NCBI GenBank assembly: GCA_963700105.1
Contig: CAVOWL010000001.1
Span: 446,084 to 510,083, forward strand
From: CAVUWL01 sp963700105
GTDB taxonomy: Bacteria > Actinomycetota > Thermoleophilia > Solirubrobacterales > 70-9
Direction: 5' to 3'
DNA length: 64,000 nucleotides
In this document: positions 36,782 to 46,232 of the stretch, one piece after another
How the letters are laid out: every line of letters begins with the position of its first letter
How positions within the stretch are numbered: the first letter of the stretch is position 1
Position numbers and translations under genes: made by a program
The notes under the pieces: generated by a model
The model's input: only the letters and a program-made list of their open reading frames with translations
Database searches by the model: none
What the model was told of the DNA's origin: nothing

Positions 36782-36916
36782 GAGTTCTCTAGATCACATT
36801 TTCAGGCCTGGATGTCGCGGGAGCTTGAGGGGCTGCAGGTGGCCCCGTATGAGGCTAGGAGGCATTGAGCAGGCCGGAGAGGGCTCAAAATAGGAGGCGA
36901 ATGCCTCAGCCGTTAA

Positions 36917-37811
36917 GAACCCCTTTCAGAAAGAGGTTTCGCGAAACCGTTGGCGAATCCATAACGCGTAAACCCGAGAAGGGAGTGCGCAATGGCTTCA
37001 CCGTTGGTCCCCGACGAGCTCTGGGAGGTGGTGGAGCCGCTGATCCCGAAGGTCGAGCGCCGCTACCGTTACCCCGGTCGCAAGCGTGTGCCCGATCGTC
37101 AGACCCTGACCGGCATCCTCTTTGTCTTGAAGACCGGCATCTCCTGGGAGGACCTCCCCCAGGAGATGGGCTGCGGCTCGGGGGTCACCTGTTGGCGACG
37201 CCTGCGCGAATGGCAGGAACAAGGTGTGTGGCAGAAGCTGCACGAGGCACTGCTCGCCCAACTCAACGCTGCCGGCGAGATCGATTGGCGCCGGGCCGCA
37301 GTCGACTCCTCCCACGTGCGTGCCTTCGGGGGGGCGAACGCACCGGCCCGAGCCCAGTGGACCGCCGAAAGCGCGGTTCCAAGCACCACCTGATCACCTG
37401 TGGGCGGGGAAACCCGCTGGCCTCGGAGACAACTGCGGCCAACGTCAACGACGTGACCCGTTTCGTGCCGCTGGTGGACGCCGTGCCGCCGATGGGGGAC
37501 GGCGAGGTCGGCCAAGGCGAAGACCGAGGAGCGTCTACGGCGATCGGGCCTACCACTCGCGGAAATCCCGCCGCGAACTGCACCACCGCAGGATCAAGGT
37601 CAGGGTCGCCAAGCCCGGCGACCCGCACGGTTCGGGCCTCGGTCGAAAGCGCTGGGTGGTCGAGCGCACCATCTCCTGGCTTCACCAGTACCGCCGTCTA
37701 CGGGTGCGCTACGAGCGTCGCGCCGATATCCACGAGGCATTCCTGACGATCGGCTGCTGCCTGATCTGCTTCAAGCAGCTCCAGGCGGCGGAATCATTTT
37801 GAAAGGGGCTC
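36917..37811 (+). mobile_element. IS5-family insertion sequence with TAA target duplication
   Basis: An 895-bp element. The left inverted repeat is GAACCCCTTTCAGAA at 36917-36931 and the right end reads, on the other strand, GAGCCCCTTTCAAAA (37797-37811), matching at 13 of 15 bases. TAA at 36914-36916 and 37812-37814 is the target duplication. The element carries a single transposase gene broken by two frame changes. Clean ends and duplication suggest a recent insertion. Confidence 0.88.
36992..37801 (+). pseudogene. IS5-type DDE transposase in three frames
   Basis: Frame 1 from ATG 36992 gives the N-terminal domain (VPDELWEVVEPLIPKVE) and the first Asp in RRAAVDSSHVRAF. At a run of seven G (about 37328-37334) the family sequence moves to a second frame (GPSPVDRRKRGSKHHLIT, LASETTAANVNDVT). 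At a run of five G (about 37494-37498) it moves to a third (RGRPRRRPRSVYGDRAYHS with the second Asp, and RWVVERTISWLHQYRRLRVR with the Glu), ending at the stop at 37800-37802. All three catalytic residues are present. Both breaks fall on G runs: programmed slippage at one is possible, but two suggest sequencing error or decay. Confidence 0.85.
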
Positions 37812-38092
37812 TAAGGGGCTGCGGCGATTTGTCGAGCAGCATGCGGGTCGAGATGGTGGGGCGATGCAGGGGTCGAGCCGCTGAACCTCATCATGCCCAC
37901 GACGGTCGCGACGATAAATATCCCCGCCGTCACCCTCTTTAGATGCTGATCGGTCAGCCAGAGGGGCCGGTGGGCCTGAAGCCACGACCTTGCTCCGGAA
38001 GCTCCGGCCATCGCTGTCAATGCGCAAGCGGCACACATGGGGGCGGTGGAAATGTTATTCGCAGGCGCCCTGGTCCTCGATCGGTGGAGTTC
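37812..38092. other. Region right of the insertion sequence; possible gene fragment
   Basis: 281 bases. The minus frame 38038-37811 encodes a short hydrophobic stretch (HLKRVTAGIFIVATVVGMM) and stops exactly at the insertion boundary. It could be the tail of a truncated membrane protein, but I cannot name it and the evidence is weak. Otherwise nothing is seen. Confidence 0.3.
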
Positions 38093-38731
38093 TCAGCGCA
38101 GTATCGGGCAGTTGACGTCGACGCTCGCCGTCGAGCTGAGTTTGTGGCCGGCGACTTCGACGGTCGCCGTCATCGAGTAGGTGCCGTCGAATTCTTCGGG
38201 GGAGGGTCCCTCGTACTCTCCGAATTCGCCGCTCCCACTCGTGAGCACGGCGTGGTAAATGTCTGTCTGGGCGCCTGGAGGGCCGCCGAAAATGAAGCCA
38301 CCCTTTGCGAAAACCGTCGTAAGCGGCGCGGGGGAGGTCGGAGTCGGCTGGCTCAACTCCGCTGCCCCCTGGGCCAAGGAGTCTTCATAGGTCGTCGGCG
38401 CATCGGCGGAGATGTTGGCAGCGCGCACGTACACCGTCAGGTACTCGGTCTGAGGCGGCCCGATCACCCCGCCCGGGGGCGCATCGACCATTTCCGAGCA
38501 CTGCGCCGTCGAGCTCACCGTCTTTCCCGCGGACACGAATAGGCGGTTCACGCCGAAACCGAGAACCGAGAAAGATGGACCGCTAGGCGTCGGCTTCTTG
38601 TGCTTCTTGTGCTTTTTGGCGGCAACCGCCTTCGGGGCACCGGCCGATGCCGCCGAGGCGGCGAGCCCAGCGGAAAATGTCGCGGCCGCGAGGCTGATCG
38701 CTGTCAGTGCTCGAATCGAAAAGCGGTTCAC
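38093..38731 (-). CDS. Secreted protein of unknown function
   Basis: A 212-residue product with a signal peptide (MNRFSIRALTAISLAAATFS, cut near residue 31 after ASA) and a Lys/His-rich linker (AAKKHKKHKKP). A beta-rich domain follows that resembles immunoglobulin-like secreted domains of Actinobacteria only in general character. Two cysteines (QCSEM and VNCPIL) could pair. GGAGGG lies before the GTG start. I do not recognise a family. Confidence 0.7.
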   Translation of the reverse strand: MNRFSIRALTAISLAAATFSAGLAASAASAGAPKAVAAKKHKKHKKPTPSGPSFSVLGFGVNRLFVSAGKTVSSTAQCSEMVDAPPGGVIGPPQTEYLTVYVRAANISADAPTTYEDSLAQGAAELSQPTPTSPAPLTTVFAKGGFIFGGPPGAQTDIYHAVLTSGSGEFGEYEGPSPEEFDGTYSMTATVEVAGHKLSSTASVDVNCPILR

Positions 38732-39298
38732 TTGCCCTCCCTGGAGTCAATCGTGGGTGTCGACGGAGATCCCTGCCGGTCCTCGGCTTCTTCGGAAGCT
38801 ACCAATGCCCAGCCCGGAACGATCTTTGCTGCGGGTATGGATCGCCTGCGCCGACCCACGCATGCGCGAGCTCCAAACCTGATCTCCGAGAAATCTGCTC
38901 GATAAAATCCGGTCGTCGCAGTCAGCCACATGGCCACATTCGCGATGGTCTTTCAAGCAACAGCGCGGCATAGATCCGCCGAGTCGAACACCTCGAATGT
39001 ACTCCCGAGTGGATCGAGCGCAGCCTGCTGCTATCGATCCCTGTACCGCTGTCATCACGGACTACTCAAGACTAAGCGAAGATCATGCCAAGTAGCGAGG
39101 TGGACCAGATCCTCCTCAACCGGGTGCTGCTCTTGAGATCGCCTCGTAGCCCATGACTGGGTCGGCGCGGGTAGATTCGGAGCCAATCGATGCCCATCTA
39201 ACTGGGCCTCCCCTGCCCGCTAATCGGAGCATGACCTGGGAACCCAACTACCCAAGGCGGTCCCCCAACCCCGTCCGCCGAGCAGACGAACCGACTCC
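38732..39298. other. Intergenic stretch, nothing recognised
   Basis: 567 bases between two minus-strand secreted-protein genes. Frames on both strands are short and Arg/Ser-rich, without start context or family resemblance. It probably holds the promoter of the gene at 38731. Confidence 0.5.
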
Positions 39299-40120
39299 TC
39301 AGCGGGCGCGACAGGTGCGGACGGTTTCTTGTTTCAGATCCGGGCCTTCGGCGAGTTCAAAGGTTGCGCGGGCTAGGGAGAGAGGCCCGGAGGTAAAGCG
39401 CGGTGGAAGCGGACAGGAAGCGCTGAGATAGCTGTGGGTTCTGCCGCGATAGGAGAAGTGGCGGGAGACGTCGATGCTGAAATGGGCGAAATGAGGCCAG
39501 GGACCGATTGAGCGTGGCACGCGGGTGACCAAAACCGTGGGGAACGGCCCGGATTGGCGGCGGACGTGGAAGGGGAGGACGAACGAGACCGGGGGGTCTG
39601 ACGTATAGGCAAGTACGTAGACGGCGGTGTGCCCTCGCTTGGTCTTTCCGTTAAAGACAAGGAGGTGGGCATGGAGGCCAAAGGGAGCCTGGTCGGGGAT
39701 AAACACTCGGTCATAGAGGCGACCGCGGCCGACCAAGGCGCTGCCACAGATCGAGGTCGCCTGGCGAGAGTCTATGAAGCGGAGTCGGGACTGAGGGCAG
39801 ATCGGAAGTCCCCTTACGTCTAGCGCGCCGCGCCAGGCCAATTCGAGTTTGATCGATTTAACGCGGGGTAGCGGGATCGATTCGGCCGTGCGAATGCCGG
39901 CCTGTAACCGCACCGCTACCGGGGCCGAAAAGCTGCGGGGAAGCTTGCGGGGAGAGATACCACCTTTGATGAAGACGATCAGGCCGCCAGTCTCAGAATC
40001 TTCGGCATAGACGGGCCCCGCCAGGAGCGCGAGCATTCCAAGGGCAGCAAGGACCGTCGGCAACCAGGCACGCCACCTGATGCCGAGCCGTGTGGCCCTT
40101 TTGCTTCGCGGATCAGGCAA
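39299..40120 (-). CDS. Secreted or membrane-anchored protein of unknown function
   Basis: A 273-residue protein with an N-terminal basic stretch and a hydrophobic segment (WLPTVLAALGMLALLAGPVYA), probably a signal peptide. The mature part contains FIKGGISPRKLPRSFSAPVAV, ICPQSRLRFIDSRQA and HFSIDVSRHFSYRGRTHSYL, which recur in Solirubrobacterales proteins I cannot name functionally. Four cysteines are spread through it. The start TTG 40120 is taken from the frame limit and is uncertain. Confidence 0.7.
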   Translation of the reverse strand: MPDPRSKRATRLGIRWRAWLPTVLAALGMLALLAGPVYAEDSETGGLIVFIKGGISPRKLPRSFSAPVAVRLQAGIRTAESIPLPRVKSIKLELAWRGALDVRGLPICPQSRLRFIDSRQATSICGSALVGRGRLYDRVFIPDQAPFGLHAHLLVFNGKTKRGHTAVYVLAYTSDPPVSFVLPFHVRRQSGPFPTVLVTRVPRSIGPWPHFAHFSIDVSRHFSYRGRTHSYLSASCPLPPRFTSGPLSLARATFELAEGPDLKQETVRTCRAR

Positions 40121-40787
40121 GGTGGATCACTCTTCAAACCTGGATTTGGATTAGCGACGCATCATTGGCCTGCGGCTCTCGGTCTCAGGCGGCCGATCGC
40201 GTCGCATTCGGCGGAATCCAAGGCAACAATTATTAGCACATGAGCAGACCATGACCCGCGCCGTGACAGACCAGCGCGAATTCCACGAGATCGGGGTTCC
40301 TACGAGTGGCCCTCTTAAAATTGTGAGCTTCCGCGATGCAGAGGGCTGAAAGATTCCTCCGAAGTTTTGAAACCTCTGCGTACCGCGTCGCAGTTTCGAG
40401 TCCGAGCTAACGCAGTGGCCAGACCGAAGTCAGTCGAGGGTGATTTAGGTCGATCGATCCTCGGTCGCCGTAGCCGGGACGCCGTGCTATTGACCGAGGA
40501 TGACGACGGCGTCGCTGATCCAACTCAACCGTCCTCCGCAGCTGGTCGGAAAGTCCAGACTCCTGGGCCCTATCTGCCACAGTGTGCACAGGTCGGGCAT
40601 ATCGATGGGCGCCACCAGAATGTTCTTCTGAGGCACTGGCGAGTTGGTCTCCCAATGGTTTCGCTAACCAGTTTTGGTCTTTTGCGGGCGGTGCGATCTT
40701 CGCCTCGGCGAGCGCACCGGGAAAGGTCGCTGCTCGCAGTCAAGTAAGTCGAGGCGGCCCGCCATTAGCTCGCGAGGCGCTCCAAGG
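40121..40787. other. Intergenic stretch, nothing recognised
   Basis: 667 bases. A 126-codon plus frame and an 82-codon minus frame are open, but both are Arg/Ser-rich and lack ribosome sites, so I do not call them. The last 23 bases (40765-40787) are probably the true 3-prime end of the TetR gene in its restored frame. Confidence 0.45.
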
Positions 40788-41324
40788 CTAGCTCCACAAC
40801 ATCCGCGCGGCTGCACCCCCTGTGGGCGGCGTTGACGAAGGGCTAGCGATGAAGAGTGAGAATGCGAGCAGGCAGCGAGCCTCGACATCGTCTTCGTCTG
40901 GACAGAAGGCCCCAAAGAGCGAGCGCATGTATTCCATTCTCCGGTCGTCGATGCGCCTAAGTCGCCTTGCGACAGCCTTGTCACGTCGGGCCCAATCGCG
41001 GATCGCAAGTTCAATCTTCAGCAGCTCGCCAGCTGAAGCAGAGGCCAACGCGAACAGCCGCCTCAACCTCGCCTTGGCGTCCCCGCCTTCGCCCTCGACA
41101 CGCTTTATCACTTCGTCGATGACCCGGCGCTCCCACGTCTCAAGCATCTCCTTAAGCAACGCACGCCGGTCAGGGAAGTAGCCGTAGAGGCCGCCCTTGC
41201 TGACGCCGAGAGTCTCGGCCAGGGGCTCGATCCGGACGGCATCGGGACCACCGACGGCAAGGGCCTTGAACCCCTCTTCGATCCACCTATTGCGGGGCGT
41301 GCGAGCCGCGGTCAGGGAGGCCAA
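40788..41324 (-). CDS. TetR-family regulator with a frameshifted C-terminus
   Basis: A 178-residue product. The N-terminal helix-turn-helix is clear: RNRWIEEGFKALAVGG, then IEPLAETLGVSKGGLYGYFPDRRALLKEML in two parts. The ligand domain runs to LLAFSLFIASP and then turns into an unlikely tail. Reading one base over from about 40835-40842 gives FVNAAHRGCSRADVVELALERLAS with a stop at 40765-40767, the normal end of this family. So one base has been gained or lost. The start is TTG 41324. No obvious target gene is adjacent. Confidence 0.78.
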   Translation of the reverse strand: MASLTAARTPRNRWIEEGFKALAVGGPDAVRIEPLAETLGVSKGGLYGYFPDRRALLKEMLETWERRVIDEVIKRVEGEGGDAKARLRRLFALASASAGELLKIELAIRDWARRDKAVARRLRRIDDRRMEYMRSLFGAFCPDEDDVEARCLLAFSLFIASPSSTPPTGGAAARMLWS

Positions 41325-41523
41325 TCGCGCATGGCGGTCGGTGCGGGTTGGCTGATGCTCGTGAGCGCTCTCCCTCCGGGTCGCGCATTTCGCGGCTTCT
41401 CACCTTGCTCAAGTGCGATCCCATCCGTCAACTGGACGCCGCGGGCAACTGGCTAGGGAATATATTTGCCACCAACGGCTAGTTCTAGCTCGGATTTTTG
41501 GCTCTGTGGCTAGGTCGCTGTAA

Positions 41524-41566
41524 AGCCCGCCTCCGGAATCGAACCGGAAACCTCCTGATTACAAAG
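41524..41566 (-). other. 3-prime half of tRNA-Thr(UGU): left attachment site of the integrated element
   Basis: On the minus strand one reads TTTGTAATCAGG (anticodon loop with TGT and the 3-prime stem), a variable loop, TCCGG-TTCGATT-CCGGA (T arm) and GGCGGGC (acceptor 3-prime strand) plus the discriminator base. The 5-prime half of the tRNA is absent: the bases before the loop do not pair. This is the displaced copy left when an element inserts into the 3-prime end of a tRNA gene. The integrase gene starts 155 bases to the right. By geometry the intact tRNA should lie on the minus strand at the right end of the element, beyond 64000. Confidence 0.87.
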
Positions 41567-41720
41567 TGTTACTGTACAAGTGGTTTTAGCTCTGTTAAGC
41601 CGTTTGAGTTTTGGTGAACTCTGCTTAGATCTGATGGGTTTTCCCGAGTGAGGAACACGCTGGGGAACATGCCAGGAAATACACCAAAAAGAGCGGTAAC
41701 ACACCTGTATAATAACGGCC

Positions 41721-43049
41721 ATGTCAGCGCCTCAAGAACCGTCCCATGCCCAGGGCCATTTGCAGGTGATCGGTTTTCGAGGCCGGCGCAAATGGCGTGC
41801 CTTCTGGCACGACGCCGATGGAAAGCATTCGCGGGTATTGGGTCGTGCCTGGGTACAGAGCTCGGGAAAGAGAACGCCGCGAGGTGCAGTCGTCTGGCAC
41901 GCGGGCGATGGACCAAAGCCAGACTCCTCATATCTGACCCCCAAGGAGGCTGAACTAGCGCTGCGCCACATCCTCGAGCATGAAACAGCAACTAGACCCG
42001 CACCCCGCGCGGCAAGCGGTGCACCGCTGAGCTTTGCCGACACAGCCGAGGCATGGCTGGCTCATGGCAGACGTAAACGCAGCTTGAAGCCTTCGACGTT
42101 GCACGATTACCGACAAGTTCTCGACGCCTACCTTCTCCCTCCCCCCGATGGCGGTGATCGGTCGCGGACGGCATTTGGTCGGCCAGCGTTTGCATCAAAA
42201 CCCTTGGGCGAAATTCGCCCCGCAGATGTGCGGACTTGGTACGAGAACATGCCGTCGACAAGGTCAGCGGAGAAGATCTTTACCCAGTGTCGTGCGATCT
42301 TTGGGCACGCCCTCAAGCGCGAATGGATCGATCGCGATCCAACCCTTCCGATCGAACGCCGAGTGCTTCGATATTCCGGAGATTATGATTTCTATAGCCG
42401 GGAGGAGATCGATGCATTGATCCGGGCGGCGGATGAGGGACGCCATCGGAAGGCGATCGCGCATCCCTTTAGCGCGGAGACATTGGCCGCCTTCAAAAGG
42501 CAGGACCACCAAGACGCCGCTCTGTACCTGACTGCCGCGATGACCGGACTGCGGCGCGGCGAGCTGATCGGCTTGCGCTGGCGCGATGTCGACTTTGCCG
42601 GTCAGGCGATCCGGGTGCGTGCCAACTTTTCTTACGGGGAGCTGGTCACCCCCAAGAGCGGCAAGATCAGAAGCGTTCCGATGGTCCCCGATGTCGCCCA
42701 AACGCTGGCACGAATCGGGCAGCGCGAGTGCTTCATCGCCGATAACGACCCGGTGTTCCCCGGCCATTCCGGCGGCCACATCGATGGATCTGCACTGCGA
42801 CGTCGCTACTCGATCACCGTCGAGGCAGCCGGGCTTCGGCACCTACCATTTCACTCTTTGCGCCACTACTTCGGTTCGATGGCGGTAAACCGCGCCTCAC
42901 TAACTCAGGTCCAGGCATGGATGGGCCACGCTCACATCCAGACCACCGCCCGCTATCTGCACGCCAAGAGCCACGCCGACGATGCGGCCCTGCTCGCGGA
43001 TGCATTCACGCCAGCCAGTAAACAGGCCGTAGGCGCTGGGCGTGATTGA
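41721..43049 (+). CDS. int: Tyrosine-type site-specific integrase
   Basis: A 442-residue recombinase that would integrate and excise the element at the tRNA-Thr site. The N-terminal arm-binding and SAM-like core domain (LSFADTAEAWLAHGRR, PSTLHDYRQVLDAYL) is followed by the catalytic domain. Arg278 lies in TGLRRGELIGLRW, the beta-hairpin Lys in TPKSGKIRSVPM, and His378-x-x-Arg381 in HSLRHYFGS. MGHAHIQTTARYLHAK follows with the nucleophile Tyr412. Start ATG 41721. Confidence 0.95.
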   Translation: MSAPQEPSHAQGHLQVIGFRGRRKWRAFWHDADGKHSRVLGRAWVQSSGKRTPRGAVVWHAGDGPKPDSSYLTPKEAELALRHILEHETATRPAPRAASGAPLSFADTAEAWLAHGRRKRSLKPSTLHDYRQVLDAYLLPPPDGGDRSRTAFGRPAFASKPLGEIRPADVRTWYENMPSTRSAEKIFTQCRAIFGHALKREWIDRDPTLPIERRVLRYSGDYDFYSREEIDALIRAADEGRHRKAIAHPFSAETLAAFKRQDHQDAALYLTAAMTGLRRGELIGLRWRDVDFAGQAIRVRANFSYGELVTPKSGKIRSVPMVPDVAQTLARIGQRECFIADNDPVFPGHSGGHIDGSALRRRYSITVEAAGLRHLPFHSLRHYFGSMAVNRASLTQVQAWMGHAHIQTTARYLHAKSHADDAALLADAFTPASKQAVGAGRD

Positions 43050-43155
43050 GCGATAGCCAAAACCATTCGAGACCGAGCAGGTCCGACAGGCCGGAAAATT
43101 TGCTGGCGGGTGCGCAGCTTCCATCCGAAAATGAAGGCAATCGATTGCAGAGGCG

Positions 43156-43359
43156 CTATCGGACGCCAACAAAGCGAGGATCACGATCCTTCGCTTCCTG
43201 CTCCTCAAGCCAAACGGCGATCGCCTCGCCGCGGTAGCGGCGATAGCGACCGAGCGTGACCGTCGGAATGCGGCCCAGTCGTGACTGTTCGTAGACCCAT
43301 GTCTTGGGAACTCCAAGCATCTGGGCTACCTGATCGGCTGTGAGAAGAGGTTCGTTCAT
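43156..43359 (-). CDS. Excisionase-like helix-turn-helix protein
   Basis: A 67-residue protein from ATG 43359: LLTADQVAQMLGVPKTWVYEQSRLGRIP is a MerR/excisionase-type winged helix, followed by GRYRRYRGEAIAVWLEEQE. Proteins of this type direct excision or regulate int. It is convergent with int, ending 107 bases beyond it. The longer frame to 43404 is possible but has no better ribosome site. Confidence 0.82.
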   Translation of the reverse strand: MNEPLLTADQVAQMLGVPKTWVYEQSRLGRIPTVTLGRYRRYRGEAIAVWLEEQEAKDRDPRFVGVR

Positions 43360-43410
43360 GGTTGCAAGACGTTTTGAGGGCGGAAAGGTCTCACCCCCAG
43401 GCAATGGAAA

Positions 43411-44106
43411 TTATGAAACCGCCGCGCAGGAGTTCGGGATATCACGGATGACCAGCTTGGGCCAGTGGTGGTCAGCGGCAAAGTGCTCCAGCCGGCTGCG
43501 AATCGAAGGCGCAGCGAAGACGATCACGGCGTCATAGCGGGCCATGTCGGTCTCAAGGCTGTCCCGCACGATGTCCAGATCTCTAGCACTGAGCTTGATG
43601 ACGATCGCATGCCGCTCTGACCTGATTTCGATCACGGCGTTCGGCCGGTGACCGCTCCGTCCCTGTTCGCGAACGAGGCTTCTATGGCCGATCCACCGTG
43701 CCTCAGGAGCGCGGCTGGCAATGTGGAGGCGAACCTCGTTGACGGCTCGCATCCGCGCCATCGCGCCGACCCTGGGGCGGTTCGGCCTGTAGCCCGTGCC
43801 TGAAAGGCGCGCACCGCGACAGCTCAGCCAAGCCCAGTGGGGCTCGTCATGCAGGAAGCGGCCGTAATCGGCGTAGCCAACCCTGGTCAAGTGCTTGACC
43901 ACGCTCGCCGCCTGGCGCACGTCAGCCTCCAGGAAACGCGCCAACTGATCAAACGGGATCGCCCCCTGTTCTGCGATTAGACGCAGCAGCTCGAACTCCC
44001 ACGGCTCGGGCGCTCGCAGCACAGGAAGATTCCGAGCGCCCCGGCTAACGCCCAACCTGCCAACTGGCTTCGGTTCGATCGTCGCGGCGCTGAGATGGAT
44101 GCCCAT
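43411..44106 (-). CDS. Replication-relaxation-family-like protein, nuclease-like motif degenerate
   Basis: A 231-residue paralogue of the genes at 45399 and 61486. An N-terminal winged-helix part (FELLRLIAEQGAIPFDQLARFLE) precedes NEVRLHIASRAPEARWIGH and a C-terminal domain. Where the paralogues read PDA...ExELSTK this one reads PNAVIEIRSERHAIVIKLSAR, so the likely metal-site residues are lost. Members of this family occur beside DNA-translocase ATPases in Gram-positive elements. It starts three bases after the ATPase stop. Role unknown; perhaps DNA binding only. Confidence 0.75.
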   Translation of the reverse strand: MGIHLSAATIEPKPVGRLGVSRGARNLPVLRAPEPWEFELLRLIAEQGAIPFDQLARFLEADVRQAASVVKHLTRVGYADYGRFLHDEPHWAWLSCRGARLSGTGYRPNRPRVGAMARMRAVNEVRLHIASRAPEARWIGHRSLVREQGRSGHRPNAVIEIRSERHAIVIKLSARDLDIVRDSLETDMARYDAVIVFAAPSIRSRLEHFAADHHWPKLVIRDIPNSCAAVS

Positions 44107-44109
44107 CGC

Positions 44110-45405
44110 TCAGCCCTCCTCCTCGAGGTAGGAGAGCTCCTTCGGCCCCGCCACCTCAGTGCGCTGCAAAGGCAGATCGAGTGGCTCGGCCGCTGGCAGC
44201 GAGCCGCTCCACCCGTGCGGCGGGCGCTCGATCGCCACCTTCGCGGCTCGGCCACGGCGAATCACCCAGGCGCTGCCGTTGCAGAGGCTGCGAATGTCGT
44301 CGGGATCGATCTTCAACTGTCGCTCCTGGCGAGCGTGACCCTGGCGGATGTAGACGCCGTCCTCATAGCGATGGGTGAGTTCGATGACCCGTTTTTCCCC
44401 GCCCAGCTCGGCGAGAGCGCCCGGCTCGTTGAGAGCGTGAACGATCACCGTCTCGACCGAGCCGAGGATGCGGTCGCGCTGGGTGCGCGGCCCCATTCCC
44501 GAGGGCGTCTGGGGAACCAGCACCATCGCGGCGTTGAAGCCGCGAGCCTGCTCGACCTTCATCGCCACGTCCGAGGAGGAGGCGATCGCCGAGAACTCAT
44601 CGGCGAAGAGCAGACAAGGACGCTGGTGCTCCTTGCGCATCGTGAAGTAGTGGGCGAAGTCGGCGAAAAGCAGGGAGGCCGCACCGGCACTATCCTCCCC
44701 CAAGGCAACCGAGTCGAGCAGGAAGTAGGCGGCGTCAGCGTCCTCAAAGGACCAATTGCCATCGAGCGCCGCGCCGAGCTGACCGAAGAAGGCCTGGTAT
44801 CGCAACCGCACCTGGCCCACCTTGTCGCGAGGCAAGGAGAGCACCGCCGAGGTCGGCCCATGGGCGTCCAGCAGCCTCCCGTAGTCGAGGCGCTCCAGCA
44901 GCTCGGCGCTTGAGCGCGGCGGACCCTCGGGGTGGTTGCACGCCAACTGCAGAGCCATCTTGGCGATGTCGCGGTAGAAGGCCGCGGGGCCATCCACGGC
45001 GAACTGGATCACCTCGAGCAGACGGTTGGCGATGCCGCGCCAATCGCCGCGCCATGCATCGAACGGTTCGTTGGGAAAGACCCGCACACGGCGGCCGGCG
45101 GCGCTCATCAACGCGCAGAAGCGGGCGGCTCCCTGGCGATCGCCCTTGGCGTCCAGATAAAAGACCGGAGCCTCGCTCTTGCAGCCCACCTCATAGGCGA
45201 TTCGCAGCGATGTCTCCGTCTTGCCGGTTCCGCTGGCGCCGAGGATCACCGCGTGGCGGCGCATGTCGACAAAGGGCCAGATCAGGCTGCCGTCAGCGCC
45301 CATCGGCAGCGCCCGCTCGCCGCAAAGGCGGCGGCCGAGCACCGCACCATCGGCAGCGACCGACGTGACGCCCGGGAACACCCAGCTGCGCCGGCGCCTC
45401 AACAC
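44110..45405 (-). CDS. HerA/VirD4-like ATPase (conjugative DNA translocase)
   Basis: A 431-residue ATPase without membrane helices. Walker A is ILGASGTGKTETSLRI near residue 55 and Walker B is CLLFADEFSAIAS near residue 265. ARGFNAAMVLVPQTPSGMG and VETVIVHALNEPGALAELGG match motifs after Walker B in TraG/TraD coupling proteins. It would move DNA towards the secretion channel or help excision. It lies between two replication-relaxation-type paralogues with overlapping or near-touching ends, so the three form one unit. Start GTG 45405. Confidence 0.85.
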   Translation of the reverse strand: MLRRRRSWVFPGVTSVAADGAVLGRRLCGERALPMGADGSLIWPFVDMRRHAVILGASGTGKTETSLRIAYEVGCKSEAPVFYLDAKGDRQGAARFCALMSAAGRRVRVFPNEPFDAWRGDWRGIANRLLEVIQFAVDGPAAFYRDIAKMALQLACNHPEGPPRSSAELLERLDYGRLLDAHGPTSAVLSLPRDKVGQVRLRYQAFFGQLGAALDGNWSFEDADAAYFLLDSVALGEDSAGAASLLFADFAHYFTMRKEHQRPCLLFADEFSAIASSSDVAMKVEQARGFNAAMVLVPQTPSGMGPRTQRDRILGSVETVIVHALNEPGALAELGGEKRVIELTHRYEDGVYIRQGHARQERQLKIDPDDIRSLCNGSAWVIRRGRAAKVAIERPPHGWSGSLPAAEPLDLPLQRTEVAGPKELSYLEEEG

Positions 45406-46073
45406 GGTGTGCCCTCCGGCAGGCGGCGCACGAGCAGTTTCGGCCAGCAGCCCTCAGCCTGAACACGCTTCAGCAATCGGTACGGGTAGGGCCCGCAGAA
45501 GTAGAGCACCGCGTCGTAGCGGTTGCTGTGTTCGGCGACGATGCGGCGGATCTCGTGATTGTGTTTAGTCGAGAGCTCCGCCTCGATCGCATGGCGCTCA
45601 CCGCCGATCTCAAAGACCGCGTCGGGGAGGTGATCTTCGGGGTCGCGCTGGCGAAAGACGGATCGTTCGCAGACCCAGCGTCCCTCGGGCGCCCGCTGGG
45701 CGAGGTGGAGACGAACCTCGTTGATAGCGCGCCTATGGGCAAGCATCGCCACGTCGGGCGCGGCGGCACCAAACCCGGTGCTGGCAAGCCGGGCGCCGCG
45801 TGCGTTCAGCCAGAACCAGGGCATGTCCCTGACCAGGAAGCGGCGATGGCGGAGGCAGCCGGCGTCCTCAAGGGCCTGCACTACCACTACCGCGCGCTCC
45901 AGCGGTCGATCCAGAAAGCGCGCGATCTGGTCGAGCGGTATCGCCACCTGTTCGGAGAGCAGACGCAGCGTCTTGGTGTGCTCTGACCCCAGCTCGACCC
46001 CGCGCTCAGCCAGGCAGGATGGTCGGTCGGCCTTTGGGCGTTTCGTGTTGATCGAGTTAGCCCGGGTGTGCAT
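45399..46073 (-). CDS. Replication-relaxation-family-like protein with PD-(D/E)xK-like motif
   Basis: The 224-residue product is counted from ATG 46073. It has an N-terminal winged helix (LLSEQVAIPLDQIARFLDRPLE), then RRAINEVRLHLAQRAPEGRWV. PDAVFEIGGERHAIEAELSTK follows in the order of a PD-(D/E)xK nuclease core (Asp, Glu-x-Glu, Lys), then NRYDAVLYFCGPYPY. It overlaps the ATPase start by 7 bases. A DNA-nicking or DNA-binding role at transfer or replication origin is conceivable but unproven. Confidence 0.75.
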   Translation of the reverse strand: MHTRANSINTKRPKADRPSCLAERGVELGSEHTKTLRLLSEQVAIPLDQIARFLDRPLERAVVVVQALEDAGCLRHRRFLVRDMPWFWLNARGARLASTGFGAAAPDVAMLAHRRAINEVRLHLAQRAPEGRWVCERSVFRQRDPEDHLPDAVFEIGGERHAIEAELSTKHNHEIRRIVAEHSNRYDAVLYFCGPYPYRLLKRVQAEGCWPKLLVRRLPEGTPC

Positions 46074-46232
46074 GGGCGAGCCAAAGCACGCTTGCGTGCC
46101 AGGATGCGAGTCCTGTGCACCGGGGCGGCCCAACTCGGGCTGTAGATCGCCTAGCTTCAGCGGGGACCCGCCAAGCCCCCGCGTCGCTGACTTCTCAGAC
46201 CGCGAATTATCGCGTCGGCGGCGATCCCTACA

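Noticed and set aside
37811..38038. Short hydrophobic minus-strand frame next to the insertion sequence
   Set aside because: Possible tail of a truncated membrane protein, but too short and without a recognisable family to call a gene.
40367..40747. 126-codon plus-strand frame
   Set aside because: Arg/Ser-rich composition, no ribosome site, no family resemblance.
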